Source: JBJXHC01 sp046160825
Lineage (GTDB): Bacteria; Bacteroidota; Ignavibacteria; UBA10030; UBA6906
Assembly: GCA_046160825.1 (NCBI GenBank)
Contig: JBJXHC010000087.1
Span: 1 to 48,460, forward strand
DNA: 48,460 bases
Reading direction: 5' to 3'
Every line of letters begins with the position of its first letter. The first letter of the stretch is position 1. The translations under genes and the position numbers were made by a program. Shown one piece after another: positions 38,601-46,543 of this stretch. Under the pieces are notes generated by a model, which was not told the DNA's origin, did not search any database, and worked only from the letters and a program-made list of their open reading frames with translations.

Positions 38601-38690
38601 TCGACTCTTCTCACGCTGTTTGTTCTTCCAGTGGTGTATGCGTGGATTGAAAAAAAGCGGTCACGATCCGCGGTTCAAGTTCAGCCGTGA
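35604..38690 (+). CDS. czcA: Heavy-metal RND efflux pump, CzcA-like
   Basis: A 1028-residue inner-membrane proton/metal antiporter starting MINRLIEFALEQ, 1 nt after the adaptor stop. It has twelve membrane helices with two large periplasmic loops, and FPDVTNVQVQVIAEAPGLSP near the N terminus. The transmembrane-4 signature is DFGMIVDGSVVMVEN with D395, D401 and E408, the proton-relay residues of CzcA. The DFG...DG form points to divalent cations (Zn, Co, Ni, Cd) rather than Cu/Ag, whose pumps lack the DFG. The gene order channel-adaptor-pump is the usual CBA order. The exact metal is not determined. Confidence 0.93.
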   Translation: MINRLIEFALEQRLLIIAMTILVAAVGFYSLNNIPIDAFPDVTNVQVQVIAEAPGLSPVEVEKLVTAPIEVAMNGLPQLTEVRSISKYGLSVITVVFEDAVDIYFARQLVLERLQQARESLPPSVPEPSMGPITSGMGEIYQYFLESDSLDIMGLRSIQDWIIKPQLRTVPGVTEVNSFGGQVKQYHVIVDPKKLLSYDLTLDDVFEAVEKNNSVAGGNYLEHASEQYIIRGIGLAQTEQDFENIIVKNDHGTPIYVRNVAKVTIGPETRQGAVVMQGRGEVSAAIVMMLRGENSQKVIQLVKAKVEEINKTLPPHVKIHPYYDQTDLVDKTISTVKTNLLEGGLLVIAVLVLFLGDVRGAFIVALTIPLSMLFAFIGMEWLGLTANLMSLGAIDFGMIVDGSVVMVENFERRLTHKQPDETKAQLIAGAAKEVGRPILFGILIIIAVYLPILTLEGIEGKMFKPMALTVGFALIGSLLLTLTFIPVLSSLLLKEKKTHTEPKLIHWVRRIYTPLLQQALRNKILVVAIALMVLIGSFALTPFLGSEFIPELDEGSILVQPIRMPSISLTESIEMEKQIQQIITQFPEVEFVVGRLGRPDIATDPMGVNLSDIYVTLKPRSEWKTAETKEELVEKMVAELEHVPGVNYNITQPIAMRVDELVSGVKSDVAIKLFGDDLKVLNEKADQLADVVRNVQGASDVSIEQISGQTYLNIYIDRNAIARYGLNVDDVQRIIEIAIGGKVATEVIEGQARHAVVVRYPEYSRGDIQGIENTLVSIPNGGTIPLAQLARVVAEEGPVQVSREFGQRRIVVECNVRGTDIGTFVADAKTQIESSVEIPAGYYITWGGQFENQQSATQRLLVVIPLSIFIIFVLLFMTFGNLRHSFLILLNLPFALSGGILALLIRDLHMSVSASIGFIALFGVAVLNGIVMISYINQLLKEGHELGFAIVKGASDRLRPVLMTALVASLGFIPMALSQGTGAEVQRPLATVVIGGLITSTLLTLFVLPVVYAWIEKKRSRSAVQVQP

Positions 38691-38742
38691 AAAGCCCAAC
38701 CTTACTAAAGAACTGTGTTGTTGAAGAAAAACCTCTTCTCCA

Positions 38743-38770
38743 GTAGGGACGTTCAATTGAACGTCCCTAC
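38743..38770. repeat. Perfect 28-bp palindrome (REP-like intergenic repeat)
   Basis: GTAGGGACGTTCAA is followed directly by its exact reverse complement. It has no T-tract and lies in the 244-nt gap between czcA and prfC. GTAGGGACG...CGTCCCTAC palindromes occur as dispersed repeats in environmental Bacteroidota-type genomes as I recall. No second copy is in this window. Confidence 0.75.
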
Positions 38771-38807
38771 GCGCTCATTAGGTACGAGACCCATCTATTC
38801 TCACCGC

Positions 38808-38836
38808 TTGGCTCTTTCACGATGTTTTCGTATCCT
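38808..38836 (+). promoter_or_regulatory. Sigma-70-like promoter of prfC
   Basis: TTGGCT, a 17-nt spacer and TATCCT, about 100 nt before the prfC start. It is a moderate match, but the spacing and position are right. Confidence 0.4.
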
Positions 38837-38934
38837 GTAGCGCATGTCATCCTTCAATCACCATAGAACCGCAACCAAGCCCTGAAACACCGGCGTTCCC
38901 GCGCTTTCGTTTCCTCTGACACCAATGGATGTGA

Positions 38935-40536
38935 ATGAAACAAGAACTCAATAGACGACGAACATTTGGCATCATCAGTCACCCCGATGCGGGCAAGACC
39001 ACGCTGACGGAGAAACTCCTCCTGTTCGGTGGAGCCATCCGCACAGCCGGTGCCGTGAAGAGCAACAAGATTAGAAAGAGCGCCACGTCCGATTTTATGG
39101 AAATCGAAAAACAGCGCGGGATCTCTGTGGCGACTTCCGTCATGGGCTTTGAGTACAATGGCTACAAGGTGAACATTCTCGACACGCCCGGCCACAAGGA
39201 TTTTGCCGAAGATACTTATCGCACGCTGACCGCAGTCGATAGCGTCATCCTTGTTATTGATTGCGTGAAGGGAGTGGAGGAGCAGACGCGCAGACTGATG
39301 GAAGTCTGCCGTATGCGCAGCACGCCGGTGATCGTGTTCATCAACAAGATGGACCGCGAAGGACAAGATCCGTTCAGTCTGCTGGATGAATTGGAGCGCG
39401 AACTTGGCATTCACACCCGACCACTTTCCTGGCCCATCGGTATTGGGGCACGTTTTCAGGGTGTCTATAATCTGTTCGACAAACAACTGGAACTGTTCAC
39501 CTCCAACAAGACCACCATTTCCGAAAACATTGTTTCCATCAATGACCTCCAGAGTCCGCTCCTTGATGAATACCTCGGTGCGGGTTCTGCCGCAAAGCTG
39601 CGCGAGGATGTCGGAGTGATCGAAGGCATCTATGAGCCTTTCGATGAACAGCATTATCGTGACGCCTATCTTGCGCCCGTGTTCTTTGGCAGTGCAATCA
39701 ACAACTTCGGCGTGAAAGAACTGCTCGAGACCTTCGTGGCAATTGCGCCTTCACCCCAGCCGCGGGAAACGAACGTTCGAGTTGTTGACCCGGCGGAAGA
39801 TATGTTCAGCGGGTTCATTTTCAAAATCCACGCGAACCTCGATCCCAATCACCGCAACCGCATCGCGTTCTGTCGCGTCTGTTCCGGCAAATTCGAGCGC
39901 AACAAATTTTATTACCACACACGACTTGAAAAAGAATTGCGCTTTGCAAGTCCCACGACCTTTATGGCAAACGAAAAGAGCCTGGTGGAAGAAGCATGGC
40001 CCGGAGATGTGGTGGGATTGTACGACACAGGGAATTTCAAGATCGGCGATACGTTGACCGAGGGGGAGAACCTGCAGTACAAGGGCATCCCGAGTTTCTC
40101 ACCGGAGATTTTCAAGGAGATCCTCAATCAGGATCCATTCAAGTCCAAGCAATTGGACAAGGGTGTGCGCCAGCTTACCGATGAAGGCGTTGCACAGTTG
40201 TTCATCCAGCAGCCCGGCAACATCAAGATCGTCGGGACGGTGGGGGAATTGCAATTTGAAGTAATCCAGTTCCGACTGTTACAGGAGTATAGCGCAACGT
40301 GCAGCTACCGCCCGATGAGCATTTACAAGGCGTGCTGGTTTACCTCGGCCAGCAAGGAAGAACTGGAGCGTTTCATCGCGCAGCGGGCAAGACACATTGC
40401 TTACGATAGAGACGAACGGCCGGTGTACCTTGCAGACGGAGCCTGGGCGCTCAAGGTTGCGCAGGAAGCCTTCCCCGGAATTGAGTTTCACTTCACGTCA
40501 GAGTTCAAGACCGATAAGCTGCGTACGAAGGTGTAG
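38935..40536 (+). CDS. prfC: Peptide chain release factor 3
   Basis: A 533-residue translational GTPase. G1 is SHPDAGKTTLTEKLL, switch I contains KQRGISVATSV, G3 is DTPGHKDF and G4 is NKMD. Domain 2 (about 290-380) and domain 3 (SPEIFKEILNQDPFKSKQLDKG) follow the RF3 order, and the length equals typical RF3 (about 530). It removes RF1 and RF2 from the ribosome after peptide release, using GTP. The start MKQELNRRRTFGIISHPD fits family alignments. It is a single-gene unit with a gap of 200 nt to ppx. Confidence 0.95.
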   Translation: MKQELNRRRTFGIISHPDAGKTTLTEKLLLFGGAIRTAGAVKSNKIRKSATSDFMEIEKQRGISVATSVMGFEYNGYKVNILDTPGHKDFAEDTYRTLTAVDSVILVIDCVKGVEEQTRRLMEVCRMRSTPVIVFINKMDREGQDPFSLLDELERELGIHTRPLSWPIGIGARFQGVYNLFDKQLELFTSNKTTISENIVSINDLQSPLLDEYLGAGSAAKLREDVGVIEGIYEPFDEQHYRDAYLAPVFFGSAINNFGVKELLETFVAIAPSPQPRETNVRVVDPAEDMFSGFIFKIHANLDPNHRNRIAFCRVCSGKFERNKFYYHTRLEKELRFASPTTFMANEKSLVEEAWPGDVVGLYDTGNFKIGDTLTEGENLQYKGIPSFSPEIFKEILNQDPFKSKQLDKGVRQLTDEGVAQLFIQQPGNIKIVGTVGELQFEVIQFRLLQEYSATCSYRPMSIYKACWFTSASKEELERFIAQRARHIAYDRDERPVYLADGAWALKVAQEAFPGIEFHFTSEFKTDKLRTKV

Positions 40537-40574
40537 CGGTTGAGCTCGAGCCAATATTCCCCGACTACGATTCT

Positions 40575-40603
40575 TTGAATTCATCCCGCGTTCTCGCTAT
40601 ATT
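40575..40603 (+). promoter_or_regulatory. Sigma-70 promoter of the ppx operon
   Basis: TTGAAT, a 17-nt spacer and TATATT, predicting a leader of about 130 nt before the ppx ATG at 40737. Confidence 0.62.
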
Positions 40604-40736
40604 CTACCGTTCCCATTCATCTCACAACCTCCCGGTTCACCGATGCGGATTATTCTCATCTCTCGCTGCTTGTGCCCGCGGTGGTTCTTTCTCAAGTGGA
40701 CATTACCGACGACCTCAACAACTCAACTGAGAACGA

Positions 40737-42248
40737 ATGCCCACATTAGCGGCAATTGATGTTGGAACAAATGCTCTGCGGCTCGTCATCGGCAATGTGG
40801 ATGGCGAACGCAAACTGACGGTTGTGGAAAACCTGCGCGATCCGGTGCGTCTTGGCCAGGATGTCTTCACTAAAGGCTCCATCTCCGAAGAGACGATTGA
40901 GAGAGCGGTGGAGGCGTTCACGCGCTTCCGCACGACGATTGATCATCACGGAGCAAAGTTTATCAAGGCCGTGGCGACCAGCGCGACGCGCGAAGCATTC
41001 AACAAAGACCTCTTCATTGACCGGATTGCACAATCCACCGGTATCGAAATCGGAGTCATCGGAGCGGAGGAGGAGGCGCGGCTGATTCATCTCGCCGTTG
41101 CGGATAAAGTGAACCTGAAGAACAAACTCGCCATGCTTGTGGATATCGGTGGAGGGAGCGCGGAAATTACCCTTGCCTCCAACGGCAGCATCCTTTCGAC
41201 AGAGAGCTTCCGCATGGGAGCGGTGCGTCTGTTGCAAGTGTTGGAAGAAAAAAAGCACGGCGAGCGGCAGTTCAATCAGCTCGTGCGGGAATATGTTGAT
41301 GCTGCGCAGAAGCGCATCAAGAAGGAGATTGGTGATAAGAAGATCGATCTCTGTATAGGTACCGGAGGTAATATCGAATCCCTCGGCGACCTGCGCAAGG
41401 AATTGTTCGGGAAGGACCGCGACTCGATGATTACGCGGGAGGAACTCGACGCGCTTGTCAAGAAACTACAAGGCATGACGTTTGAGGAAAGGATCCAGGA
41501 GTTGCACCTGCGCCCCGACCGCGCCGACGTGATTGTCCCGGCAGCTATTGTGTTGCAGAAGATCGTCAAGCATGCCGGAGTCGAAGAAATCGAGATCCCG
41601 CACGTTGGGCTGAAGGATGGACTCCTGATTGATATGGTGCAGGAATTGTACGGCGAGCAAAAGCACCTCCATCGCAACCAGGTGATGTCGTCTGCACTGC
41701 AGCTTGGCCGCAAGTACGCGTTCGACGAACAGCACGGTACCACGACCGCGAAGTTTGCCGCGAAGATTTTCGATGAATCCCGCATGCTCCACAACCTCTC
41801 GCTGGAATACCGTTTGCTACTTGAGGTCTCCGCATTGCTGCACGACATTGGACAGTTCATTAATATCACCGACCATCACAAGCACACACTGTATCTGCTG
41901 ACGGCAACACCGGTGATTGGACTGACGCAGCCGCAAATGGCAATCGTCGCAAACGTTGCGCGCTACCATCGCAAGTCCTATCCCAAGCCGCAGCACGAAG
42001 CGTTTGCGGTGCTCTCATCAAAAGACCGGGTGATCGTATCGAAACTCGCAGCGATGGTCCGCATTGCCGACGCAATGGATAATGAGCATGCCAGCAAGGT
42101 CTCGGACTTTGCCGTGGAGTTAAAGAAGCCAAAGTTCATTCTCCGTTTGCAGGGCGAAGGAGATATGCTGCTGGAGAAATGGGCCCTCGCAAAGAAGTTC
42201 GCGATGTTTGAGGAAGTGTTCAGTGTGAAGTGCAGTATCGAAGAGTAA
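40737..42248 (+). CDS. ppx: Ppx/GppA phosphatase (exopolyphosphatase) with HD domain
   Basis: A 503-residue protein. The actin-like ASKHA fold is marked by AIDVGTNALRLVIG (phosphate 1) and LVDIGGGSAEITL (phosphate 2), with ATSATREAFN between them. The C-terminal part (about 320-490) is an HD-like domain with SALLHDIGQFI and VARYHRKSYP, as in E. coli Ppx. It hydrolyses polyphosphate from the end, or pppGpp; the two cannot be told apart here. The downstream CHAD-domain gene (polyphosphate-binding) favours polyphosphate. It heads a four-gene run with short gaps. Confidence 0.93.
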   Translation: MPTLAAIDVGTNALRLVIGNVDGERKLTVVENLRDPVRLGQDVFTKGSISEETIERAVEAFTRFRTTIDHHGAKFIKAVATSATREAFNKDLFIDRIAQSTGIEIGVIGAEEEARLIHLAVADKVNLKNKLAMLVDIGGGSAEITLASNGSILSTESFRMGAVRLLQVLEEKKHGERQFNQLVREYVDAAQKRIKKEIGDKKIDLCIGTGGNIESLGDLRKELFGKDRDSMITREELDALVKKLQGMTFEERIQELHLRPDRADVIVPAAIVLQKIVKHAGVEEIEIPHVGLKDGLLIDMVQELYGEQKHLHRNQVMSSALQLGRKYAFDEQHGTTTAKFAAKIFDESRMLHNLSLEYRLLLEVSALLHDIGQFINITDHHKHTLYLLTATPVIGLTQPQMAIVANVARYHRKSYPKPQHEAFAVLSSKDRVIVSKLAAMVRIADAMDNEHASKVSDFAVELKKPKFILRLQGEGDMLLEKWALAKKFAMFEEVFSVKCSIEE

Positions 42249-42330
42249 GGGTTCATGCTAAGACGCCAAGGCGCACTGAGCCACAATCAAGAATCCAGAA
42301 TCCAAAATCGACAATCCGGTTTCAACAGAG
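42249..42330. repeat. Dispersed-repeat-like leader between ppx and the CHAD gene
   Basis: The gap reads GCTAAGACGCCAAGGCGC and then AGAATCCAGAATCC plus the related AAAATCGACAATCC. Both resemble short dispersed motifs I recall from intergenic regions of environmental genomes. An open frame runs through it, but its codons do not look like protein, and the gene start lies further on at 42342. Confidence 0.4.
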
Positions 42331-42341
42331 AAGGAGCGACT

Positions 42342-43304
42342 GTGCTGCAAGAGGATGACGTGCGAGATGTTACTCTGGTGAAGGGGGCTTCACCATCGAT
42401 TGAACCTGAGACGGGCTTCGCCGCCTATCTCCTCCGCTCGCTCAATGATCGATGGAAGAAATACCTGAAAGAACTGCGTGGTTGCCGCAAGGAATGCACC
42501 GAGGAATCAGTCCATGATCTCCGTGTGGCGATCCGGCGGCTTCTCTCCACACTCGATGTGCTCAGGCCGTTGTTCCCTGACGACCGGCTGACAGCACTCC
42601 GCAAGGAATTAAAAGACCTGTTGGGGGAGTTCAGTCCATTGCGCGACGTGCAGGTGCAGATGCTTTTGCTCGTGCAGTTCCTCGCGGCATATCCCTCACT
42701 CCAACCGCTCTATACCACACTTGTGCTCAAGGAGCGCAAGCTCACGAAGCGACTTCGGAAGCATATCAAGAAGGCCGCAACGTCGCGGATTCCGCGGTAC
42801 ATGGCTGTCGCTCGCGGACAATTATATGTCGTGTTGAAAGACCGCGCACGCGTTGATGGAAAAACAAAAGCCCTTGTGGCCACCGCAGCCGCGGCATTTG
42901 CCCGTGCCGTACAATTGAAGGAGATGATTGAACCGGCGAATACCGAAACGATCCACGATCTGCGACTCGCATTCAAGAAATTCCGTTACTCCACCGAGAT
43001 GCTGCAGCCGATCTTTCCGTGGATGACGAAGGAACACTTCGCAACCATGAATCGTTACCAAGTACGAATGGGCGATATCCAGGATATTGAAGTCTTCATT
43101 GATACGGTCAATGCCTTTGTGTTGAAGAAGCGCAGGAAGGCGGACGAGTCCTTACTGCCCATGCACCAGGAGCTTGCGCGCCGGAAAACGGAATTGGTCG
43201 CGGCGTTTCTCTCCTCCGCCGATGATCTCCATAAACTCTGGACACCGACAAGTGAAATTGTGACGATAACAGTTCCGCATTCAGAATTCCCCATTTCGAG
43301 ATAA
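42342..43304 (+). CDS. CHAD-domain protein
   Basis: A 320-residue protein starting at GTG 42342, which follows AAGGAG by 6 nt; the longer frame from 42255 runs through repeat-like sequence. Two CHAD halves carry the signature His-Asp-Leu-Arg and basic helices: ESVHDLRVAIRRLLSTLDVL and ETIHDLRLAFKKFRYSTEML. CHAD domains are all-helical, strongly basic and bind polyphosphate granules. Next to ppx it probably takes part in polyphosphate storage or turnover. It is cytosolic, with no adenylate-cyclase (CYTH) domain attached. Confidence 0.92.
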   Translation: MLQEDDVRDVTLVKGASPSIEPETGFAAYLLRSLNDRWKKYLKELRGCRKECTEESVHDLRVAIRRLLSTLDVLRPLFPDDRLTALRKELKDLLGEFSPLRDVQVQMLLLVQFLAAYPSLQPLYTTLVLKERKLTKRLRKHIKKAATSRIPRYMAVARGQLYVVLKDRARVDGKTKALVATAAAAFARAVQLKEMIEPANTETIHDLRLAFKKFRYSTEMLQPIFPWMTKEHFATMNRYQVRMGDIQDIEVFIDTVNAFVLKKRRKADESLLPMHQELARRKTELVAAFLSSADDLHKLWTPTSEIVTITVPHSEFPISR

Positions 43305-43308
43305 TCTT

Positions 43309-43812
43309 ATGGACTTATTCATACTCCGGCACGCCATCGCCGTCGAGCGAGGCACACCCGGCTACGAGAAAGACAGCGACCGTCCCCTCACGGAAAAGGG
43401 GGAGAAGAAAATGTATGAGATTGCGGAAGGGATGCGTGCCCTCAAGATCAAACCTGATCTCATACTCTCCAGTCCGTTTGCGCGGGCGCGACGCACAGCG
43501 GAGATTGCGGCGGAAGTTCTTCGTTGCAAGAAGCGGCTGGTCTTCAGCGACACGCTTGCGACTACGGCTGAACCCAAGGACGTGATCAATGAACTGATGA
43601 CACACTATGCAGACCGTGAAAGCATCATGCTTGTCGGCCACGAGCCGTACCTGAGCGATCTTATCTCCACACTCACCACAGACGATGGCGATCTTTCTGT
43701 AACAATGAAGAAGGGCGGTTTGTGCAAACTGACCGTTGGCACGTTGGTCGACGGACGATGCGCCACACTTGAGTGTCTGCTCACACCGCGTAACCTTACA
43801 CAAATCCGGTAA
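43309..43812 (+). CDS. sixA: Phosphohistidine phosphatase SixA
   Basis: A 167-residue histidine phosphatase. The catalytic motif is LFILRHAIAVERG (RHA form typical of SixA), with SDRPLTEKGEKKM, LILSSPFARARRTAEI and the second catalytic His in MLVGHEPYLSDLI. SixA removes phosphate from phosphohistidine, for example on the PTS protein NPr or HPt domains. SixA genes commonly lie next to CHAD and Ppx genes; the gap here is 4 nt. The phosphohistidine substrate in this organism is unknown. Confidence 0.92.
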   Translation: MDLFILRHAIAVERGTPGYEKDSDRPLTEKGEKKMYEIAEGMRALKIKPDLILSSPFARARRTAEIAAEVLRCKKRLVFSDTLATTAEPKDVINELMTHYADRESIMLVGHEPYLSDLISTLTTDDGDLSVTMKKGGLCKLTVGTLVDGRCATLECLLTPRNLTQIR

Positions 43813-43817
43813 CCGAT

Positions 43818-44660
43818 ATGAAATTGCCCGGCATACTCATGTTGTGCACACTGTTTCTCTCGCCTTTCGTCCATGCAGGCGATCCGGTCTCGTGGCTCTC
43901 GCGCTACGATCTTTCAACTCCTGCAAAGAAATTCACGCTTCACGATAATGTGAGCGAAGCGTCCGGACTTGCCACTACACCTGATGGCCGTCTTCTGACA
44001 CATGATGACGAGAAGGGCGTTGTCTATCAGGTTGATTACACGAACGGCAAGATCATCAAACGGTTCAGTATCGGGTCGGCGTTTCTGGAGGAGGATTTCG
44101 AGGGGATTGCCGTCAAGAAGGATACGGTGTTTCTCGTGGCAAGCAACGGGAATATTTTTGAGTTCCGTGAAGGGCAGAACGGCGACAAGAAAAAATTCCA
44201 ACTCTATCGCACGACGCTCTCCACCAAGAATGATATAGAAGGATTGGAATACGACCCGATCAGCGACTGCCTGCTGCTCGTCTGCAAAGGAGCTCCCGGC
44301 AAGGGCCACGGGGACAATAAGGCGATATATGCATTCTCTTTGAAAACGAAGAAGCTCGAAGATAAACCACGGATGCTTGTTTCAGTGAAAGAGATGGAGA
44401 AAGCTGGCGTGCCCAAAAATTTTAATCCATCGGGTATTGCACTGCACCCGGCATCCGGCACGTTTTTTATCATCAGCGCAGACGCCGGAGCCGTCATCGA
44501 AGTGGACCGCACGGGCAAACTCCTTGCCCACGCAAAGTTCCCCCGCAAGCCCAACCGTCATCCGGAAGGCATTGCCTTCGCGCCCGATCTCTCCATGCTC
44601 ATCTGCAACGACGGTCAGGGTGGCGACGGGACGCTGACGGTGTATGGGGTGAAGAAGTAG
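43818..44660 (+). CDS. Exported SdiA-regulated-like beta-propeller protein
   Basis: A 280-residue protein with a signal peptide ending SPFVHA. The mature part has propeller-like repeats of the SdiA-regulated family (PF06977 by recollection): VSEASGLATTPDGRLLTHDD, EDFEGIAVKKDTVFLVAS, NDIEGLEYDPISDCLLLVC, NPSGIALHPASGTFFIIS and HPEGIAFAPDLSMLICND. These repeats with (S/E)G(I/L)A resemble esterase- or phytase-like propellers. It is periplasmic or outer-membrane associated. It starts 5 nt after sixA, so probably belongs to the same transcript. Function unknown; a phosphatase-like role would fit the neighbours but is not shown. Confidence 0.75.
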   Translation: MKLPGILMLCTLFLSPFVHAGDPVSWLSRYDLSTPAKKFTLHDNVSEASGLATTPDGRLLTHDDEKGVVYQVDYTNGKIIKRFSIGSAFLEEDFEGIAVKKDTVFLVASNGNIFEFREGQNGDKKKFQLYRTTLSTKNDIEGLEYDPISDCLLLVCKGAPGKGHGDNKAIYAFSLKTKKLEDKPRMLVSVKEMEKAGVPKNFNPSGIALHPASGTFFIISADAGAVIEVDRTGKLLAHAKFPRKPNRHPEGIAFAPDLSMLICNDGQGGDGTLTVYGVKK

Positions 44661-44735
44661 AGAGAGAACCCCCTTCATCGTGAAAATCTCTCCATGATTG
44701 CTTATCTTTCTTTAAGACAGAATTGATATGAACCT

Positions 44736-45077
44736 ATGACGCCTTCACTTTCCGACAAGACCAAACAAACAATCGCCTCCGAACTTCAGCGACGATTTAA
44801 GATCAAAAGCATAATCCTGTTCGGTAGTCACGCCAACGGCACTCCGAACAAGGAGAGCGACGTTGACCTTGTTGTGGTGTTGGATCGTGGTGGTTCTCCC
44901 GCAAGCTACATGGATCGCATCAACTTGCGGGCATCAATGGCGGAAGCACTCGGGGAGATCGAGAAGGACTACGGTCTTGACGTCCTTGCCTATACCAGCG
45001 ACGAGTGGGATAGTTTGGTCAAGGCGAAAAGCTCATTCACGCGAAGTATCCTATCGACTGGGGTCATTCTCGTATGA
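44736..45077 (+). CDS. MNT-type minimal nucleotidyltransferase (antitoxin-like)
   Basis: A 113-residue protein with the polymerase-beta fold: FGSHANGTPNKESDVDL gives the GS motif (30-31) and the catalytic D42 and D44. A shorter ATG at 44728 ends after three codons. MNT proteins paired with HEPN proteins act as antitoxins, in characterised cases by adding AMP to the HEPN toxin. Its stop overlaps the HEPN start (ATGA). Confidence 0.88.
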   Translation: MTPSLSDKTKQTIASELQRRFKIKSIILFGSHANGTPNKESDVDLVVVLDRGGSPASYMDRINLRASMAEALGEIEKDYGLDVLAYTSDEWDSLVKAKSSFTRSILSTGVILV

Positions 45078-45442
45078 AAGATGTCACAAGAAGTTGGCTT
45101 GCGTATGCCGAGCGCGACATCCTAGCAGCGCAGGAACTTCTCGATAACGAAGAACTTACTAATATCGTGACGTTTCACTGTCAGCAAGCTATCGAGAAGT
45201 CACTAAAAGCTCTCCTTGAAGAACAATCGGCAGATGTCCCCAAGATTCACAGTCTTGTCCGATTATTTTCTTTTCTGCCTGACGTTCTCAAACAACGTCT
45301 TCCAATTCCGCTTGACGACCTTCGTCTTTTAGATCAAGTCTATTCTGACTCAAGATATCCACCCGATCTTGGACTTCTACCGACTGGTTTCCCAACGAGG
45401 CAGGAAGCAAAACAACTGTTTGAAAAAGCCCAACTAATCTAG
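45074..45442 (+). CDS. HEPN-domain protein (toxin-like)
   Basis: A 122-residue all-helical protein. The HEPN core is visible as WLAYAERDILAAQELL and FHCQQAIEKSLKALLEE, with KIHSLVRLFSFL after it. The classic Rx4-6H RNase motif is not evident, as in many members of the CQQAIEKxLKA group, so RNase activity is uncertain. It is coupled to the MNT gene by a 4-nt overlap, and the pair is probably a type VII-like toxin-antitoxin module. It lies just before a mobile element. Confidence 0.86.
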   Translation: MKDVTRSWLAYAERDILAAQELLDNEELTNIVTFHCQQAIEKSLKALLEEQSADVPKIHSLVRLFSFLPDVLKQRLPIPLDDLRLLDQVYSDSRYPPDLGLLPTGFPTRQEAKQLFEKAQLI

Positions 45443-45581
45443 AACCTCATTCACAAACAAGGATTTTCCGGGTAGCTCCGGTTTGCTTGGCCACGTATTC
45501 GTTTACTTAACACTTCTTAACTCCCTCGCTTTCAATCCTCATTGATTTTGCCACGCAACCTTTTTATCGGCAATTATATAC

Positions 45582-45610
45582 TTGACTCACCTCTGGATTT
45601 TCCTTATATT
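45582..45610 (+). promoter_or_regulatory. Sigma-70 promoter of the transposase
   Basis: TTGACT (45582-45587), a 17-nt spacer and TATATT (45605-45610), with a leader of about 23 nt containing AGGGA before the ATG at 45640. Confidence 0.7.
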
Positions 45611-45639
45611 GTACCTGTTGAATAACTGACAGGGACACA

Positions 45640-46542
45640 ATGAAAATCATCAAAAACCTTCTTCACCTCACCAAGATTTTCCCGACCGAGGAATCTTGCC
45701 ACCTCTTTCTGATTCAACGGCGATGGGGTAAACAGCCCATTTGCCCGCGCTGTGAGAGTGACCGCAAGGTCTATATCATGCGTGGCGGGAAACTCTTGAA
45801 GTGCGCTGAGTGCAAGAAGCAATTCACCGTTCGCGTCGGGACTATCTTTGAAGATTCGGCATTGCCTTTGCAGAAATGGCTCTTTGCAATCTTCATGTTC
45901 GCTTCTCACAAGAAGGGTGTTAGCTCGGTACAGCTTGCCAAAGACATTGGCGTGACTCAGAAAACCGCGTGGTTCATGTTGCACCGTATTCGCTACGCGT
46001 TTGGCAACAGGCAATACAAGATGCTCGACGGTGTTGTCGAAGCGGACGAAACATATATCGGTGGCAAGAAGCGCGGTGTTGGCAAGACTGGACGCGGTAC
46101 CGTTGGCAAGTTCCCCGTGTTCGGTATGCTCGACCGTGACGACGGTATAGTCGTAACCATGCCCGTTGAACGCGTGAATGCTCGTACCTTGCGCGGGCTT
46201 CTCAAAAGCAATGTATCCAAAGACTCCCGTTTGATTACTGATGAATTCATGTCGTACAACGGAAGCGGCGCGTACTTCAAACAACATGACCGTATTAACC
46301 ACAAGCAACAGCAATATGTGAACGGTGATATTCATACAAACACGCTCGACGGTTTTTGGTCGCTTCTCAAACGCGGAATCATCGGAATCTATCACCAAGT
46401 TTCTGTAGATCATCTTCATCGGTACTGTGAAGAGTTTGAGTATCGGTACAACTCTCGCAGGGTTTCTGATACAGTAAGATTCAGTGACGTTATCAAGAAT
46501 TTGCATGGTCGGTTGATGTATAAGACTCTCATAGGTCAATGA
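45640..46542 (+). CDS. IS1595-family (ISXO2-like) transposase
   Basis: A full-length 300-residue transposase. An N-terminal zinc ribbon has C35-x2-C38 and C55-x2-C58 (CPRC, CAEC). A helix-turn-helix follows (about 92-120, SVQLAKDIGVTQKTAWFMLHRI). The ISXO2 catalytic domain has D136 in VEADETYIGG, D201 in LITDEFMSY and HTNTLDGFWSLLKRG with N234 and K243, matching a DDNK arrangement. The usual Glu after HTNT is Asp237. No frameshift or stop interrupts it, so it may be active. The following gene starts 1 nt after its stop. Confidence 0.93.
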   Translation: MKIIKNLLHLTKIFPTEESCHLFLIQRRWGKQPICPRCESDRKVYIMRGGKLLKCAECKKQFTVRVGTIFEDSALPLQKWLFAIFMFASHKKGVSSVQLAKDIGVTQKTAWFMLHRIRYAFGNRQYKMLDGVVEADETYIGGKKRGVGKTGRGTVGKFPVFGMLDRDDGIVVTMPVERVNARTLRGLLKSNVSKDSRLITDEFMSYNGSGAYFKQHDRINHKQQQYVNGDIHTNTLDGFWSLLKRGIIGIYHQVSVDHLHRYCEEFEYRYNSRRVSDTVRFSDVIKNLHGRLMYKTLIGQ

Positions 46543-46543
46543 A

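Noticed and set aside
45507..45521. Two TTAAC units upstream of the transposase as a second PHO box
   Set aside because: Spacing is 10 bp rather than 11, there are only two units, and they lie too far from the -10 box.
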